Source: Streptomyces sp. ICC1 (lineage in GTDB: Bacteria; Actinomycetota; Actinomycetes; Streptomycetales; Streptomycetaceae). Taken from it: 64,000 nucleotides of DNA. The notes beneath the pieces are model-generated. The model worked only from the letters and a program-made list of their open reading frames with translations. It did no database searches and was not told the DNA's origin. Of the stretch, positions 7,181-16,165 are shown piece after piece. The first letter of the stretch is position 1, and each line of letters opens with the position of its first letter. Both the position numbers and the translations under genes were made by a program. The stretch spans positions 434,001-498,000 of the forward strand of contig NZ_CP030287.1 of assembly GCF_003287935.1 (NCBI RefSeq). Reading direction: 5' to 3'.

Positions 7181-9544
7181 TCAGTAGGGCCAGGACCAGT
7201 CGGCGACCTCCGGCAGGTCGGTTCCGTGGAGGCGGATCCAGTCGTGGTGGCGGATCCGCTGGTCGGTCATGCTCTGGCGCAGGCCCTCGGCGCGGCCGGC
7301 GAGCCCGGGGACGCGGTCGATGACGTCCATGACGAGCCGGTAGCGGTCGAGGTCGTTGCGCACGACCATGTCGAAGGGCGTGGTGGTCGTGCCGGACTCC
7401 TTGTAGCCGCGGACGTGCAGCTGGGCGTGGCCGGTCCGGCGGTAGGCGAGGCGGTGGATCAGCCACGGGTACCCGTGGTAGGCGAAGATCACGGGCTTGT
7501 CGGTGGTGAAGAGGGCGTTGTACTCGGTGTCGGTCATGCCGTGCGGGTGCTCTTCGTGGGGCATCAGCCGAGCGATGTCGACGACGTTGACGACCCGGAC
7601 GGCCAGCGAGGGGAGGCGTTCGCGAAGCAGGGACACGGCAGCGAGCACCTCCAGGGTGGGCACGTCCCCGGCGCAGGCGAGCACGACGTCCGGCTCGCGG
7701 GAGCCGTCGTCGGTTCCCGCCCACTCCCAGACACCGGCGCCGCGCGCCACGTGCGCGCGGGCCTCCCCGATGGGCAGCCAGTCGAAGCAGGGCTGCTTGC
7801 CCGCGACGATCACGTTCACCTGGTCGCGGCTGCGCAGGGCGTGATCGGCCACCACGAGGAGGGTGTTGGCGTCCGGCGGCAGGTAAACGCGCACGACGTC
7901 CGGGCTCTTGTTGAGGACGTGGTCGACGAATCCGGGGTCCTGGTGGGAGAAGCCGTTGCTGTCCTGGCGCCAGACGTGCGAGGTGAGCAGGTAGTTGAGG
8001 GAGGCGACCGGCGCGCGCCAGGACAGCTCGCGGGCGCTCTTGAGCCATTTGATGTGCTGGCCGACCATGGAGTCGACGATGTGGGCGAAGGCTTCGTACG
8101 TGGAGAACAGTCCGTGGCGGCCGGTGAGGAGGTACCCCTCCAGCCAGCCCTGGCAGACGTGCTCGGAGAGGATCTCCATGACCCGGCCGTCGCGGGAGAG
8201 GTTCTGGTCGGTGGGTTCCGTCATGCCTTGCCAGGCCTTGCCCGTCACCGCGTACAGATCGTCGAGGTGGTTGCTCGCCGTCTCGTCCGGTCCGACGACC
8301 CGGAAGTCCCGGCGTCCGGCCGTGGCCCTCATGATCTGGGCGAGGTAGCGGCCCAGGACGCGGGTGGGCTCGTGCAGGGTGCTTCCGGGCTTCTCCACGG
8401 GGACGGACCACGCGTCGAGCTCGGGCAGGGGGAGCGAGCGCAGCAGCCGGCCGCCGTTGGCGTACGGGCTCGCGCCCAGGCGGCGCTCGCCCTCCGGTAC
8501 GCAGGCCAGTACGGCCGGCGCCGGACGGCCCTCGGAGCCGAAGAGCTCCTCGGGCCGGTAGGAGCGCATCCAGCTCTCCAGTTGCTTCAGGTGTTCGGGG
8601 TTCTCACGGACCCCGGCGAGCGGCACTTGGTGCGCGCGCCAGGTGCCCTCGACGGGTTGGCCGTCGACGGTCGCGGGCCCGGTCCAGCCCTTGGGGGTCC
8701 GAAGGACGATCACCGGCCAGCGTGCGCGCTCGGCGCCCGGATCCGTGCCCGCGGCCCGCGCCGCCCGCTGGATGGCGCGGATGCGGTCGAGGGCCTGGTC
8801 CATGGCTCGGGCCATGGCCGGGTGGACGAGGGCGGGGTCACTGCCGGAGACGTAGAGGGGCTCGTGTCCGTAGCCGCGCAGCAGCGTGTCGAGCTCGGCC
8901 TCGGGGATCCGTGACAGCACGGTCGGGTTGGCGATCTTGTAGCCGTTGAGGTGGAGGATCGGCAGGACGGCGCCGTCGTGGACCGGGTCCAGGAACTTGT
9001 TGGAGTGCCACGACGCGGCCAGCGGCCCCGTCTCCGCCTCGCCGTCGCCGATGACGCAGGCGACGAGCAGGCCGGGATGGTCGAAGGCGGCCCCGTACGC
9101 GTGGGCCAGTGAGTAGCCGAGCTCGCCGCCCTCGTGGATGGAGCCGGGCGTTTCCGGCGCCACGTGACTCGGAACGCCGCCGGGGAAGGAGAACTGGCGG
9201 AACAGCTTGCGCATCCCGTCCGTGTCGCGGCCGATGTCCGGGTAGACCTCGCTGTACGTGCCCTCCAGCCAGGAGTTGGCGAGGACGGCCGCCCCCCCGT
9301 GGCCGGGTCCCCAGACGCACAGGGCCTCCAGCGAACGCTCCTTGATCACCCGGTTCAGGTGGGTGTGGACGAGGTTCAGGCCGGGTGCGGTGCCCCAGTG
9401 GCCGAGCAGTCTGGGCTTGATGTGCTCCGGCCGCAGGGGTTCCGTGAGCAGGGGGTTGTCCAGGAGGTAGATCTGGCCGGCGGCCAGATAGTTCGCGGCA
9501 CGCCAGTGCGCGTCCAGCTCCGCGATCCGGTACGTGGTGGTCAT
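7181..9544 (-). CDS. xfp: Xylulose-5-phosphate/fructose-6-phosphate phosphoketolase
   Basis: 787 residues, the full length of the family. It cleaves xylulose-5-P (and usually fructose-6-P) with phosphate to acetyl-phosphate plus glyceraldehyde-3-P (or erythrose-4-P), using thiamine diphosphate and Mg2+. Visible signatures: the N-terminal stretch [19 protein letters not shown], the TPP-binding [11 protein letters not shown], and FGGVIA-free central blocks typical of XFP such as [16 protein letters not shown]. Start chosen at the ATG giving [15 protein letters not shown], preceded by AAGGAG. Acetyl-phosphate from this route can give ATP through acetate kinase without respiration, which fits a low-oxygen programme. 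Phosphoketolase also occurs in osdR-type clusters of other streptomycetes. Confidence 0.95.
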   Translation of the reverse strand: MTTTYRIAELDAHWRAANYLAAGQIYLLDNPLLTEPLRPEHIKPRLLGHWGTAPGLNLVHTHLNRVIKERSLEALCVWGPGHGGAAVLANSWLEGTYSEVYPDIGRDTDGMRKLFRQFSFPGGVPSHVAPETPGSIHEGGELGYSLAHAYGAAFDHPGLLVACVIGDGEAETGPLAASWHSNKFLDPVHDGAVLPILHLNGYKIANPTVLSRIPEAELDTLLRGYGHEPLYVSGSDPALVHPAMARAMDQALDRIRAIQRAARAAGTDPGAERARWPVIVLRTPKGWTGPATVDGQPVEGTWRAHQVPLAGVRENPEHLKQLESWMRSYRPEELFGSEGRPAPAVLACVPEGERRLGASPYANGGRLLRSLPLPELDAWSVPVEKPGSTLHEPTRVLGRYLAQIMRATAGRRDFRVVGPDETASNHLDDLYAVTGKAWQGMTEPTDQNLSRDGRVMEILSEHVCQGWLEGYLLTGRHGLFSTYEAFAHIVDSMVGQHIKWLKSARELSWRAPVASLNYLLTSHVWRQDSNGFSHQDPGFVDHVLNKSPDVVRVYLPPDANTLLVVADHALRSRDQVNVIVAGKQPCFDWLPIGEARAHVARGAGVWEWAGTDDGSREPDVVLACAGDVPTLEVLAAVSLLRERLPSLAVRVVNVVDIARLMPHEEHPHGMTDTEYNALFTTDKPVIFAYHGYPWLIHRLAYRRTGHAQLHVRGYKESGTTTTPFDMVVRNDLDRYRLVMDVIDRVPGLAGRAEGLRQSMTDQRIRHHDWIRLHGTDLPEVADWSWPY

Positions 9545-9650
9545 CAGTGCTCCTTCGAACCGCAGGCTGCGGCATGCGTCGGTTGAGCCGATGTCCGAAC
9601 CGTGCTCCCACGGGGCTGGGGGAGGGAAGGGCAGGAGCGGCCCCTGCATG

Positions 9651-9666
9651 GGGGCCGGTCGGCCCC
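9651..9666. promoter_or_regulatory. Candidate DevR/OsdR-type box, phosphoketolase/DUF1003 divergent region
   Basis: GGGGCC-GGTC-GGCCCC is a perfect 16-bp palindrome containing an exact GGnCCGNNCGGnCC core (9652-9665), 107 bases upstream of the phosphoketolase start and on the opposite side of a large inverted repeat from the DUF1003 gene. Confidence 0.5.
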
Positions 9667-9700
9667 TTCTGTGCCGGCGGCCGGGGGCGGAGTGTGGGCA

Positions 9701-9754
9701 GGCGTACCGGCAGGGCCCGCTGCCCCGGCTGCCATCGGGCCCTGCCGGTACGCC
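9701..9754. repeat. 19-bp perfect inverted repeat in divergent promoter region
   Basis: The arm at 9701-9719 (GGCGTACCGGCAGGGCCCG) is repeated exactly inverted at 9736-9754, with a 16-base spacer. It lies between the divergent phosphoketolase and DUF1003 genes, so it is not placed as a conventional 3' terminator of either. It could be a cruciform, a hairpin in the DUF1003 leader, a bidirectional insulator, or a large operator. Confidence 0.75.
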
Positions 9755-9828
9755 GGGAACGGTGGATGGTTTGAGACGATGCGGGGCCCAGGACCGTGTC
9801 AGGGCGCTCGTCCCGAGGAGGCAGGCAG

Positions 9829-10263
9829 GTGAAGGGAACCGAGGCCGAGGCGGAAGCCGAGGCGCGGCATCATCCGGTTGTCGTCGCACACCGTACGAGC
9901 CGGGCCGCCGATGTCCAGTTGCGCGTCGCCGACGCGATCACGAAGTTCGCCGGCTCCATGCCGTTCGTCTATCTCCACGCGATCGGCTTCGCCTTCTGGA
10001 TGCTGTTCGTGGAGGCCAATCCCTGGCCCATGCTGACGCTCATCGTCTCCCTGGAGGCGATCTTCCTGTCGACGTTCGTGATGATCGGCCAGAACCGGCA
10101 GGCAGCGTTCCAGCAGGCGAAGGCCGACCACGATTTCGTCGAGCAGGAGCTGGAACTCAAGACCAATACGGAACTGACCCGTGCCATCCACGCGATGACC
10201 ACGGAACTCCACCGCCGACTGGTTCCCGAAGCGGACAGCGGTAGCGGGTCTCTTGTCCAGTGA
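9829..10263 (+). CDS. DUF1003 membrane protein
   Basis: 144 residues from a GTG start, chosen because GAGGAGG lies 7 bases upstream (9815-9821); an ATG at 9796 without such a site is the alternative. Two membrane helices are visible: [17 protein letters not shown] and [19 protein letters not shown], followed by a charged helical tail ([20 protein letters not shown]). This arrangement, with a R(A/V)AD-IT-FAGS lead-in, is the DUF1003 family, whose function is not established. It is divergent from phosphoketolase and shares its palindrome-rich promoter region. Confidence 0.85.
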   Translation: MKGTEAEAEAEARHHPVVVAHRTSRAADVQLRVADAITKFAGSMPFVYLHAIGFAFWMLFVEANPWPMLTLIVSLEAIFLSTFVMIGQNRQAAFQQAKADHDFVEQELELKTNTELTRAIHAMTTELHRRLVPEADSGSGSLVQ

Positions 10264-10272
10264 AGAAGCTGC

Positions 10273-10720
10273 TCACGGCCGCTCGCGCGCGGCGGCCAGG
10301 TTCATGGGCATGCCGTCCTCGGACATCCCCAGCAGGTGGGCGCCCACGCGACAGGTGTGGAAGTAGTGCTCCGCCTCCTGCTCGCTGGGGTGGACGCCCA
10401 GCCGCGCAGCGCCTTGGCGAAGCCCTTCTTGTTGTCGTGCGGGCCTTCGATGCCGTAGATGGCCGCTGCGGCGGCGGGGTAGCGCATCCGCTCGGGCGTC
10501 ACGTCCAGCACTGCGGCGAAGGAGATCTGCTGCGCGTTCGCCAGGCCGAAACGCTGCCCGGAGGCCATCAGTTCGGGGTCGGCCCAGGTGGGCAGTTGAC
10601 GGGTCGTCTCCAGGAAGGCGCGCAGCTTGGCGGGCAGCCCGCCGGGGATGGCCTGGCCGTTGGTGTTCCGGCGCTTGATGCGGCCCGGGCGGCTGATGCC
10701 GTGGTCCCGCCGCCGAGAAG
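10273..10720 (-). pseudogene. DUF2236 (MpaB/Lcp-type) oxygenase, degraded relic
   Basis: On the minus strand an open stretch reads GGLPAKLRAFLETTRQLPTWADPE, typical of the N-terminus of DUF2236 oxygenases, and continues to a frameshift near 10405. A second frame then gives LGVHPSEQEAEHYFHTCRV followed by HLLGMSEDGMPMNLAAAR, matching the family's C-terminal signature HLLGxxxDLxPxxLxEA. About 130 residues of the catalytic middle, including the haem-binding histidines, are missing. The two pieces therefore look like an internally deleted, frameshifted pseudogene. Identification is from remembered family motifs. Confidence 0.5.
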
Positions 10721-10770
10721 CGTGGTGGCGCCGGCCACCGCTGCGGCGGTCCCCGGGCGGGGCTGGGGGC

Positions 10771-10784
10771 GGGGCTGTCGCCCC
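10771..10784. promoter_or_regulatory. Candidate box upstream of small beta-sandwich gene
   Basis: GGGGC-TGTC-GCCCC is a perfect 5-bp inverted repeat with a 4-base spacer, 105 bases upstream of the 10889 gene. It is shorter than the full consensus of this locus, so it counts as a variant only. Confidence 0.3.
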
Positions 10785-10888
10785 TGGGTGTGATGTTTGG
10801 TGGATCAGCCCCCTGGCGGTGCTGCTGGTGGCAGATGATCACAGCGTCACGTGCGCGGATCGCGCGCACTCAACAGGAAGGCACCGCC

Positions 10889-11209
10889 ATGGCCGCGCAG
10901 GTCGAGTTCCAGTACGAGACTCCTGACATCTCCGAGGAAGGCGACGTTGTCACCTGGGCATGGGCGGTCGTCAACAGCGGCTCCGAACCGGCCCGCGAGG
11001 TCGTGATGAAGCACACCGTCGTCCCCTCGCTTGAGGTCACCAACGTGACCGGACCGTCCGAGGTCGTCGGCGAGATCGTGAAGAGCACCTGGGCGACGCT
11101 GGCGGCCGGCGAGAAGGCCGAAGGCACGATCACCGCGAACCTTCCCGAGGACCTGAGCGGCTCGGTGAGCATCAAGGGCAGGGTCGTCTGGCAAGCCGAC
11201 GAAAGCTGA
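10889..11209 (+). CDS. Small DUF11/CARDB-like beta-sandwich protein
   Basis: 106 residues, starting at the ATG preceded by CAGGAAGG. The sequence alternates hydrophobic and polar residues as in an immunoglobulin-like fold: WAWAVVNSGSEPAREVVM, a proline/valine strand region, then WATLAAGEKAEGTITANLP, a pattern seen in DUF11/CARDB-type domains. No signal peptide or membrane helix, so a cytoplasmic location is indicated, which is unusual for such folds. An in-frame ATG at 10790 lacks a ribosome site. Function unknown. The gene stands alone between a candidate operator and a strong hairpin. Confidence 0.65.
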   Translation: MAAQVEFQYETPDISEEGDVVTWAWAVVNSGSEPAREVVMKHTVVPSLEVTNVTGPSEVVGEIVKSTWATLAAGEKAEGTITANLPEDLSGSVSIKGRVVWQADES

Positions 11210-11253
11210 GCATCGCCGGCGGGCCATGCACAGACACTGGGCGCGGCCCGCAT

Positions 11254-11294
11254 TGGCGGTAGGTCATGGAGTCAGATTCCATGGCCTACCGCCA
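11254..11294. terminator. Strong hairpin after 10889 gene
   Basis: TGGCGGTAGG-t-CATGGA pairs with TCCATG-g-CCTACCGCCA around a 7-base loop: 16 base pairs with one internal mismatch, 45 bases after the stop codon. Likely an intrinsic-type terminator, as often seen in actinomycetes without a clear U tract. Confidence 0.7.
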
Positions 11295-11736
11295 GAGCCC
11301 CGGCCCGGAGACGTCCCGCCCGACGGGCACTCCGCCCCGCGGCTCGACGTCCTCCGGCCCGACCAGGTGGACGCCGTCACCGGCAGGTGGAAGCCGCACG
11401 CTTCCGTGTGCGGCCTGATCCGGCCCGTCGAGGAGGAGGCCTCCTGCGGGTCCGAGGCGTCGGCGGCATCGAGCCGGGCGACGCCGCCCAGCGGCAGGCC
11501 CTTGAAAGACCTCGGGGCCGCCGACACGGTCGCCTGCGGCGACACCGCCTTCGGCGGGGAGACCGACCTCTGCGGTTACACCCCGAGGCGAGGACCGCAT
11601 GGGCCCGACCGGCCCCGGTAGGGGGACCGTCCGGCCCTGTGCGCGCACCGGTAGTGGGTACAGCCTGAGGTTGACGCCCCGTGCGTCTCCAAGTTCCTGT
11701 ACCTGCCACGAACCGAACCGCAAGGGTGTGACGATC
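11295..11736. other. 442-base intergenic stretch, no gene recognised
   Basis: Open frames exist on both strands, but none shows a family motif or a ribosome binding site. A small inverted repeat GCCGCAC/GTGCGGC lies at 11393-11414. Near the right end is the candidate operator described separately. Part of this may be decayed coding sequence; I cannot identify it. Confidence 0.5.
11624..11637. promoter_or_regulatory. Candidate DevR/OsdR-type box upstream of HTH-oxidase operon
   Basis: GGACCGTCCGGCCC matches GGnCCGNNCGGnCC exactly, 100 bases upstream of the first gene of the five-gene operon 11737-16753. Confidence 0.42.
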
Positions 11737-12417
11737 ATGGGAGAGACCACGGCAGATGCGTCCCCGACCAAGGTTCCGGCTGCCCGTGGCGACCTCGGGC
11801 GACGCGTGACCGCCCGCCGCGAAGAGCTGGGAATCACGCGTGAAGAACTCGGGGAGCGCTGCGGTGCCGCAGCGTCGTACATCGCCTACGTGGAGGAGCG
11901 GGCGGCGGCGCCCAGCATGGGCATGCTCGTGGGTCTCGCGGACGGCCTGGGGACCACCGTTGCCGAGCTGACCGGGAGAACGACCGACAGCCCTCCCGGC
12001 ATGGGGACCGCGATGCGCGATTCCGCGTCGACGGTGCTGAGCGAGGCCGAGTGCCTCCGCCTGCTCTCCACCCATGGCATCGGCCGGGTCGGGTTCTCCG
12101 GCATGGAAGGACTGGCCGTCTTTCCCGTCAACTACGTCGTCGTGGGAAACGAGGTCGCGTTCCGCACGGCGGCCGACTCGCGCCTCGCCGAGGCATCCGG
12201 GACCGAGGTCGCCTTCGAGGTGGACCACATCGACGACGCGATGCGAGAGGGCTGGAACGTCATGGCCGTCGGCGAGCTGACCGGTGTCACGGACGGGGAG
12301 CGAGTCAGCCACCTGTACTCCGTCGCCCGCTCGCTCCCCTGGGCCGGCGGACCCCGTACGCACTGGATGTCCGTGACCCCGAACCGGATCACCGGCCGCC
12401 GTGTGGGATCCGGGTGA
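11737..12417 (+). CDS. XRE helix-turn-helix fused to pyridoxamine-phosphate-oxidase-like split barrel
   Basis: 226 residues, from the ATG giving MGETTADASPTKVPAARG. Residues 20-75 form an XRE/Cro-type HTH (RREELGITREELGERCG, AAASYIAYVEE). Residues 95-226 form a PNPOx-like flavin split-barrel domain of the nitroimidazole/F420 superfamily (LLSTHGIGRVGFSGMEGLAVFPVNY, NVMAVGELTGVTDGE). Such fusions occur near DosR-like regulators; the barrel may bind FMN, F420 or haem and the HTH may make it a redox-responsive regulator, but no activity can be claimed. It is the first gene of an operon and overlaps the next gene by GTGA, implying coupled translation. Confidence 0.85.
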   Translation: MGETTADASPTKVPAARGDLGRRVTARREELGITREELGERCGAAASYIAYVEERAAAPSMGMLVGLADGLGTTVAELTGRTTDSPPGMGTAMRDSASTVLSEAECLRLLSTHGIGRVGFSGMEGLAVFPVNYVVVGNEVAFRTAADSRLAEASGTEVAFEVDHIDDAMREGWNVMAVGELTGVTDGERVSHLYSVARSLPWAGGPRTHWMSVTPNRITGRRVGSG

Positions 12418-13169
12418 ACGCTCCGCGTGCCGTCGTGTTCGACACCGACGGGGTACTCCTCGACTCGGCCCGGCTGCACGCCGCGGCCTGGAAGACCGCC
12501 TTCGACAGCTGTCTGGACGCCTGGGCCGCATCCGGGAACGGGCGGCAGCCGTGCTTCGACGAAGACCGTGAGTACCGCCAGTGGGTCGACGGCAAGCCCC
12601 GGCTGGACGGGGCGAGCTCTTTCCTGAGTTCCCGTGGCATCGACCTGCCGACCGGCAGCCCCGACAGCGCACCGGGCGACGACACGGTCTGGGCGGTCGC
12701 GGCGCGCAAGGAGGCGGCGTTCGTACGCACGCTGAGGTCCGGGGCCGTCCACGCCTTCACCGACGTCGCTCCGGCGCTCGCCCGGCTGCGGGCGCACGGC
12801 GTGTGCTGCGCCGCCGTGTCGGCCTCCCGCCATGCCCGGCCGCTTCTCGGATCAGCCTCCCTGCTGAGCTACTTCGACGCTGTGGTGGACGGTACGGACG
12901 CTGCCGAACTGGGACTGGCGGGCAAGCCGGACCCCGCCCTGTTCCTCGAAGCGACCGTACGGCTCGGGGTGGACCCCGCCCGCTGCGCGGTGGTGGAAGA
13001 CGCCCTCGCGGGTGTCGAAGCAGGTCGGCGCGGCCACTTCGGCCTCGTCATCGGCCTCGACCGAACGACGATCCCCGCCACCGCGCGAGCGCTGCGGGAA
13101 CGCGGGGCGGACCTGGTCGCCGCCGAACTCCACGCCGTCGCAGACACCGTCTGCGGGGCCGGACCGTGA
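12414..13169 (+). CDS. HAD phosphatase/beta-phosphoglucomutase-like
   Basis: 251 residues from a GTG overlapping the previous stop (GTGA). HAD superfamily: nucleophile Asp10 and acid/base Asp12 in VVFDTDGVLLDSAR, motif III lysine in LAGKPDPALFLEA, and the acidic motif in VVEDALAGVEAG. These features and the HxxxW-type cap entry (LHAAAWKTAF) fit the beta-phosphoglucomutase group, converting beta-glucose-1-P to glucose-6-P. The downstream gene is a GH65 phosphorylase, whose product is typically beta-glucose-1-P, and the two overlap by GTGA, so a two-step pathway is a well-founded inference. Trehalose-phosphate phosphatase is the main alternative. Confidence 0.85.
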   Translation: MNAPRAVVFDTDGVLLDSARLHAAAWKTAFDSCLDAWAASGNGRQPCFDEDREYRQWVDGKPRLDGASSFLSSRGIDLPTGSPDSAPGDDTVWAVAARKEAAFVRTLRSGAVHAFTDVAPALARLRAHGVCCAAVSASRHARPLLGSASLLSYFDAVVDGTDAAELGLAGKPDPALFLEATVRLGVDPARCAVVEDALAGVEAGRRGHFGLVIGLDRTTIPATARALRERGADLVAAELHAVADTVCGAGP

Positions 13170-15565
13170 CGGCCGCGTGGACGTGGGAATACGGCCACTA
13201 CGACCCCAAGACGGAGCGACTCGTCGAAGCCCTGTGCACGCTGGGCAACGGCAGGTTCGCCACGCGCGGTGCGGCCCCCGAGACCCCGGCGGGCCCCGTG
13301 CACTATCCCGCCACCTACGCCGCCGGCTGCTACAACCGGCTCACCTCGCACGTGGCCGGACAGCAGGTCGACAACGAGGACATGGTCAACCTGCCCAACT
13401 GGACGGCACTGCGGTACCGCTGCGTCGCCGACGATGGACTCCCGGGCGACTGGCTGACTCCCGACGACCCGGGGATGCTGCACCACAAGGTGGTGCTCGA
13501 CCTGCGCCGAGGAACGCTCACCCGGCACATGCTCTTCCAGAACGGCCACGGCCGCCGCCTCGGCGTCACCCACGTCCGCATCGTGCACATGGGGGACCCC
13601 TACCTCGCGGCCCAGCGGACCACCTTCCACGCGTACGGCTGGAGCGGCCTGATCGAAGTGGAATCAGCGCTCGACGGAGACGTGGCCAACGCGGGAGTGG
13701 AACGCTACGGCGGGCTCGATGGCCACCACCTCACGGACCACCGGACGGGCTTCGCACCGCACGGCGTCGCATGGATCGCCTGCCGCACCACATCCTCCCG
13801 CACCGAAATCGGCCTTGCCGTCAGGACGGTCACCCGACCCCGCGCACCCACCATGACGAGCCACACCGCGGCCGGGACGGTACAGACGTTCAGACTGCCC
13901 ATGGCTCCCAGGCGATCCGCGACGGTGGTGAAGACCGCAGCCCTGTACACCTCCCTCGACAGGCCGACCGGAGACCTCCTGTCACGCGCGATCGAACACG
14001 CTTCGCGGGCCCCCGGATTCCCGGACCTGCTCACAGCACAGCACTCGGCCTGGGAACGGCTCTGGGAGCAGGGCGAGTTGAGCGTCTCGGGGGAGACGGG
14101 CCGGATCCTGCGCCTCCACGTCTTCCACGTGCTGCAGACGCTCTCCCCGCACACCGCAGAGCTGGACGTGGGCGTTCCCGCGAGGGGGCTGCACGGTGAG
14201 GCCTACCGGGGCCACGTCTTCTGGGACGAACTCTTCGTCCTGCCCTACATCACCCTGCACTTCCCGGAAGTCGCGCGGGCCCTGCTCATGTACCGCCACC
14301 GACGGCTGCCGGCCGCCCGCGATGCTGCCCGGCAAGCCGGTCAGAGCGGGGCGATGTTCCCCTGGCAGAGCGGAAGTTCGGGGCAGGAGGAGAGCCAGGC
14401 CCTGCATCTCAATCCCCGCTCGGGCCGCTGGCTGCCCGACCATTCGCACTTGCAGCGCCACGTCGGCTCCGCGATAGCCCTGAACGTCGGCCGGTACGGT
14501 CGGGCCACCGGAGACACCGGCTTCCTGCACGGCCCCGGCGCGGAACTCCTGCTGGAGATCGCGAGCTTCTGGGCCCGAGCCGCCGCCTATGACCCTGAAC
14601 GAAAGCGGTACCGCATACGCGGTGTGCTGGGCCCCGACGAGTACCACGACGCCTATCCCGAGGCTGCGGAACCCGGAATCGACGACAACGCCTACACCAA
14701 CGTGATGGCGGCCTGGGTGATCCAGCAGGGGCTCGAGCTGCTCGGCGAGCTGCCGCCCGCCCGCCGGACGGAGCTGACCGAACGGCTCGGCCTGGACCGC
14801 GGCGCGCTCGAGCGTTGGGACGATGTGTCCCGCCGCCTGTACGTCCCGTTCCACCGGGGCGTCATCAGCCAGTTCGAGGGGTACGGAGACCTGGCCGAGC
14901 TGGACTGGGCGGCCTACCGCGCCCGGTACGGCGACATCCGCCGACTCGACCGGATCCTGGAAGCCGAAGGGGATACGGTCAACCGCTACCAGGCGTCGAA
15001 ACAGGCCGATGTGATCATGCTCGGCCACCTCTTCCGGCCCGCCGAGCTGTATGCCCTCTTCGCCCGGCTCGGCTACCGGCTCGACGACACGGTGTGGCGG
15101 GCGACCGTCGCGTACTACCTGCCGCGCACGAGCCACGGATCGACGCTCAGCAGCCTCGTACACGGCTGGGTGCTGGCCCGCCAGAAGGACCCGGACGCCT
15201 GGAAGTACTGCGAGGAGGCACTCCTCGGCGACGTCACGGACATCCAGGGCGGCACCACCGGCGAGGGGATCCACCTGGGCGCCATGGCCGGCACCCTCGA
15301 CCTCGCGGAGCGCGGCGTCACGGGCCTGGAGACCGGCCCCGAAGGCCTGTACGTCGATCCCGTCCCCCTCCGGGAGATGGAGCCCGTCGCGTTCACGCTC
15401 TGCCACCGGGGACACCGCGGTGTCCGCGTACGACTGCTCCCCGGCAGGTTCGGCATCACCGTGCCGGAATCCTGCCAAGGTCCCCTGGCCCTCATGCTGC
15501 CCGGGGAACGGGCCGTCGTGGTGGCGGCCGGCGACGAGCATCTGTTCCGCCTTCCACCGGACTGA
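13166..15565 (+). CDS. Glycoside hydrolase family 65 disaccharide phosphorylase
   Basis: 799 residues, full GH65 length, from a GTG overlapping the HAD stop. N-terminal beta-sandwich (WTWEYGHYDPKTERLVEALC, TLGNGRFATRGA), then an (alpha/alpha)6 barrel. HVFWDE (350-355) lies in the substrate site; Glu492 in GVLGPDEYHD is the general acid; SKQADVIM (611-618) and SHGST (656-660) make the phosphate-binding loop, which marks a phosphorylase rather than a hydrolase. Likely substrates are trehalose or maltose; the motifs do not decide. With the adjacent HAD enzyme it would feed reserve sugar into glycolysis while saving one ATP, sensible under hypoxia. Mycobacteria keep similar pairs, one of them beside DosR-controlled genes. 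Confidence 0.92.
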   Translation: MTAAWTWEYGHYDPKTERLVEALCTLGNGRFATRGAAPETPAGPVHYPATYAAGCYNRLTSHVAGQQVDNEDMVNLPNWTALRYRCVADDGLPGDWLTPDDPGMLHHKVVLDLRRGTLTRHMLFQNGHGRRLGVTHVRIVHMGDPYLAAQRTTFHAYGWSGLIEVESALDGDVANAGVERYGGLDGHHLTDHRTGFAPHGVAWIACRTTSSRTEIGLAVRTVTRPRAPTMTSHTAAGTVQTFRLPMAPRRSATVVKTAALYTSLDRPTGDLLSRAIEHASRAPGFPDLLTAQHSAWERLWEQGELSVSGETGRILRLHVFHVLQTLSPHTAELDVGVPARGLHGEAYRGHVFWDELFVLPYITLHFPEVARALLMYRHRRLPAARDAARQAGQSGAMFPWQSGSSGQEESQALHLNPRSGRWLPDHSHLQRHVGSAIALNVGRYGRATGDTGFLHGPGAELLLEIASFWARAAAYDPERKRYRIRGVLGPDEYHDAYPEAAEPGIDDNAYTNVMAAWVIQQGLELLGELPPARRTELTERLGLDRGALERWDDVSRRLYVPFHRGVISQFEGYGDLAELDWAAYRARYGDIRRLDRILEAEGDTVNRYQASKQADVIMLGHLFRPAELYALFARLGYRLDDTVWRATVAYYLPRTSHGSTLSSLVHGWVLARQKDPDAWKYCEEALLGDVTDIQGGTTGEGIHLGAMAGTLDLAERGVTGLETGPEGLYVDPVPLREMEPVAFTLCHRGHRGVRVRLLPGRFGITVPESCQGPLALMLPGERAVVVAAGDEHLFRLPPD

Positions 15566-15622
15566 TCCCTGTCTTCAAGGAGATCCCCGGCCCGGACTAG
15601 GAACGACCGAAGGAGGAAGCGC

Positions 15623-16138
15623 ATGAGTGCGAAACAGGTTCTGGTCGCCTACGGAAGCAAGCACGGAGCGACGGCCGGGATCGCGGAGCAGATCGGAACG
15701 TCGCTGCGCGAGGACGGCATCGACGTTTGGGTGGTCCCGGCCGGCGAGGTCACGGACGTCCGAGGTTACGACGGGGTGGTGCTGGGCGGCTCCCTGTACG
15801 CAGGGCGGTGGAACGGCCGGGCCCGGCGCTGCGCGAAGCGCAACGCCCGCTATCTGAAGCACCGTCCCGTCTGGCTGTTCAGCAGCGGACCCGTCGACTC
15901 CTCCGCCGAACGCAGCGACATCCCACCCGTGCGGGCCGTCGCCCGTCAGATGCGACAACTCGGCGCCCGCGACCACATCACCTTCGGCGGCAGCCTCACG
16001 GAGGGTACGCCCGGCCTGCTGGCACGCGCCCTCGTACGCCAGGGCAAGGGCGGAGACTTCCGCAACCCCGAGCGCATCCAGGCCTGGGCACACCACATCG
16101 GCGCCGAGCTCACAGCTGCCGGCCCGCCCGCTCCATGA
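15623..16138 (+). CDS. Flavodoxin-domain protein (HemG-like)
   Basis: 171 residues, ATG preceded by GAAGGAGGAAG. Flavodoxin fold: the FMN phosphate loop is YGSKHGATAGIAEQIG, then a DGVVLGGSLYAGRW strand-loop for the isoalloxazine ring and FSSGPVDSS. The resemblance is to flavodoxin domains annotated as menaquinone-dependent protoporphyrinogen oxidase (HemG), but in actinomycetes such proteins usually have no shown haem role. It may transfer electrons at low potential. It lies 57 bases after the GH65 gene and before the Rv1733c-family gene, probably in one transcript. Confidence 0.87.
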   Translation: MSAKQVLVAYGSKHGATAGIAEQIGTSLREDGIDVWVVPAGEVTDVRGYDGVVLGGSLYAGRWNGRARRCAKRNARYLKHRPVWLFSSGPVDSSAERSDIPPVRAVARQMRQLGARDHITFGGSLTEGTPGLLARALVRQGKGGDFRNPERIQAWAHHIGAELTAAGPPAP

Positions 16139-16165
16139 GAAGACTCCCGGTGCCGGAGGCCCGCC

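Noticed and set aside
11226..11621. Open frames on both strands in the gap before the HTH-oxidase gene
   Set aside because: No motif, no ribosome site, and partly within a hairpin; kept as non-coding.
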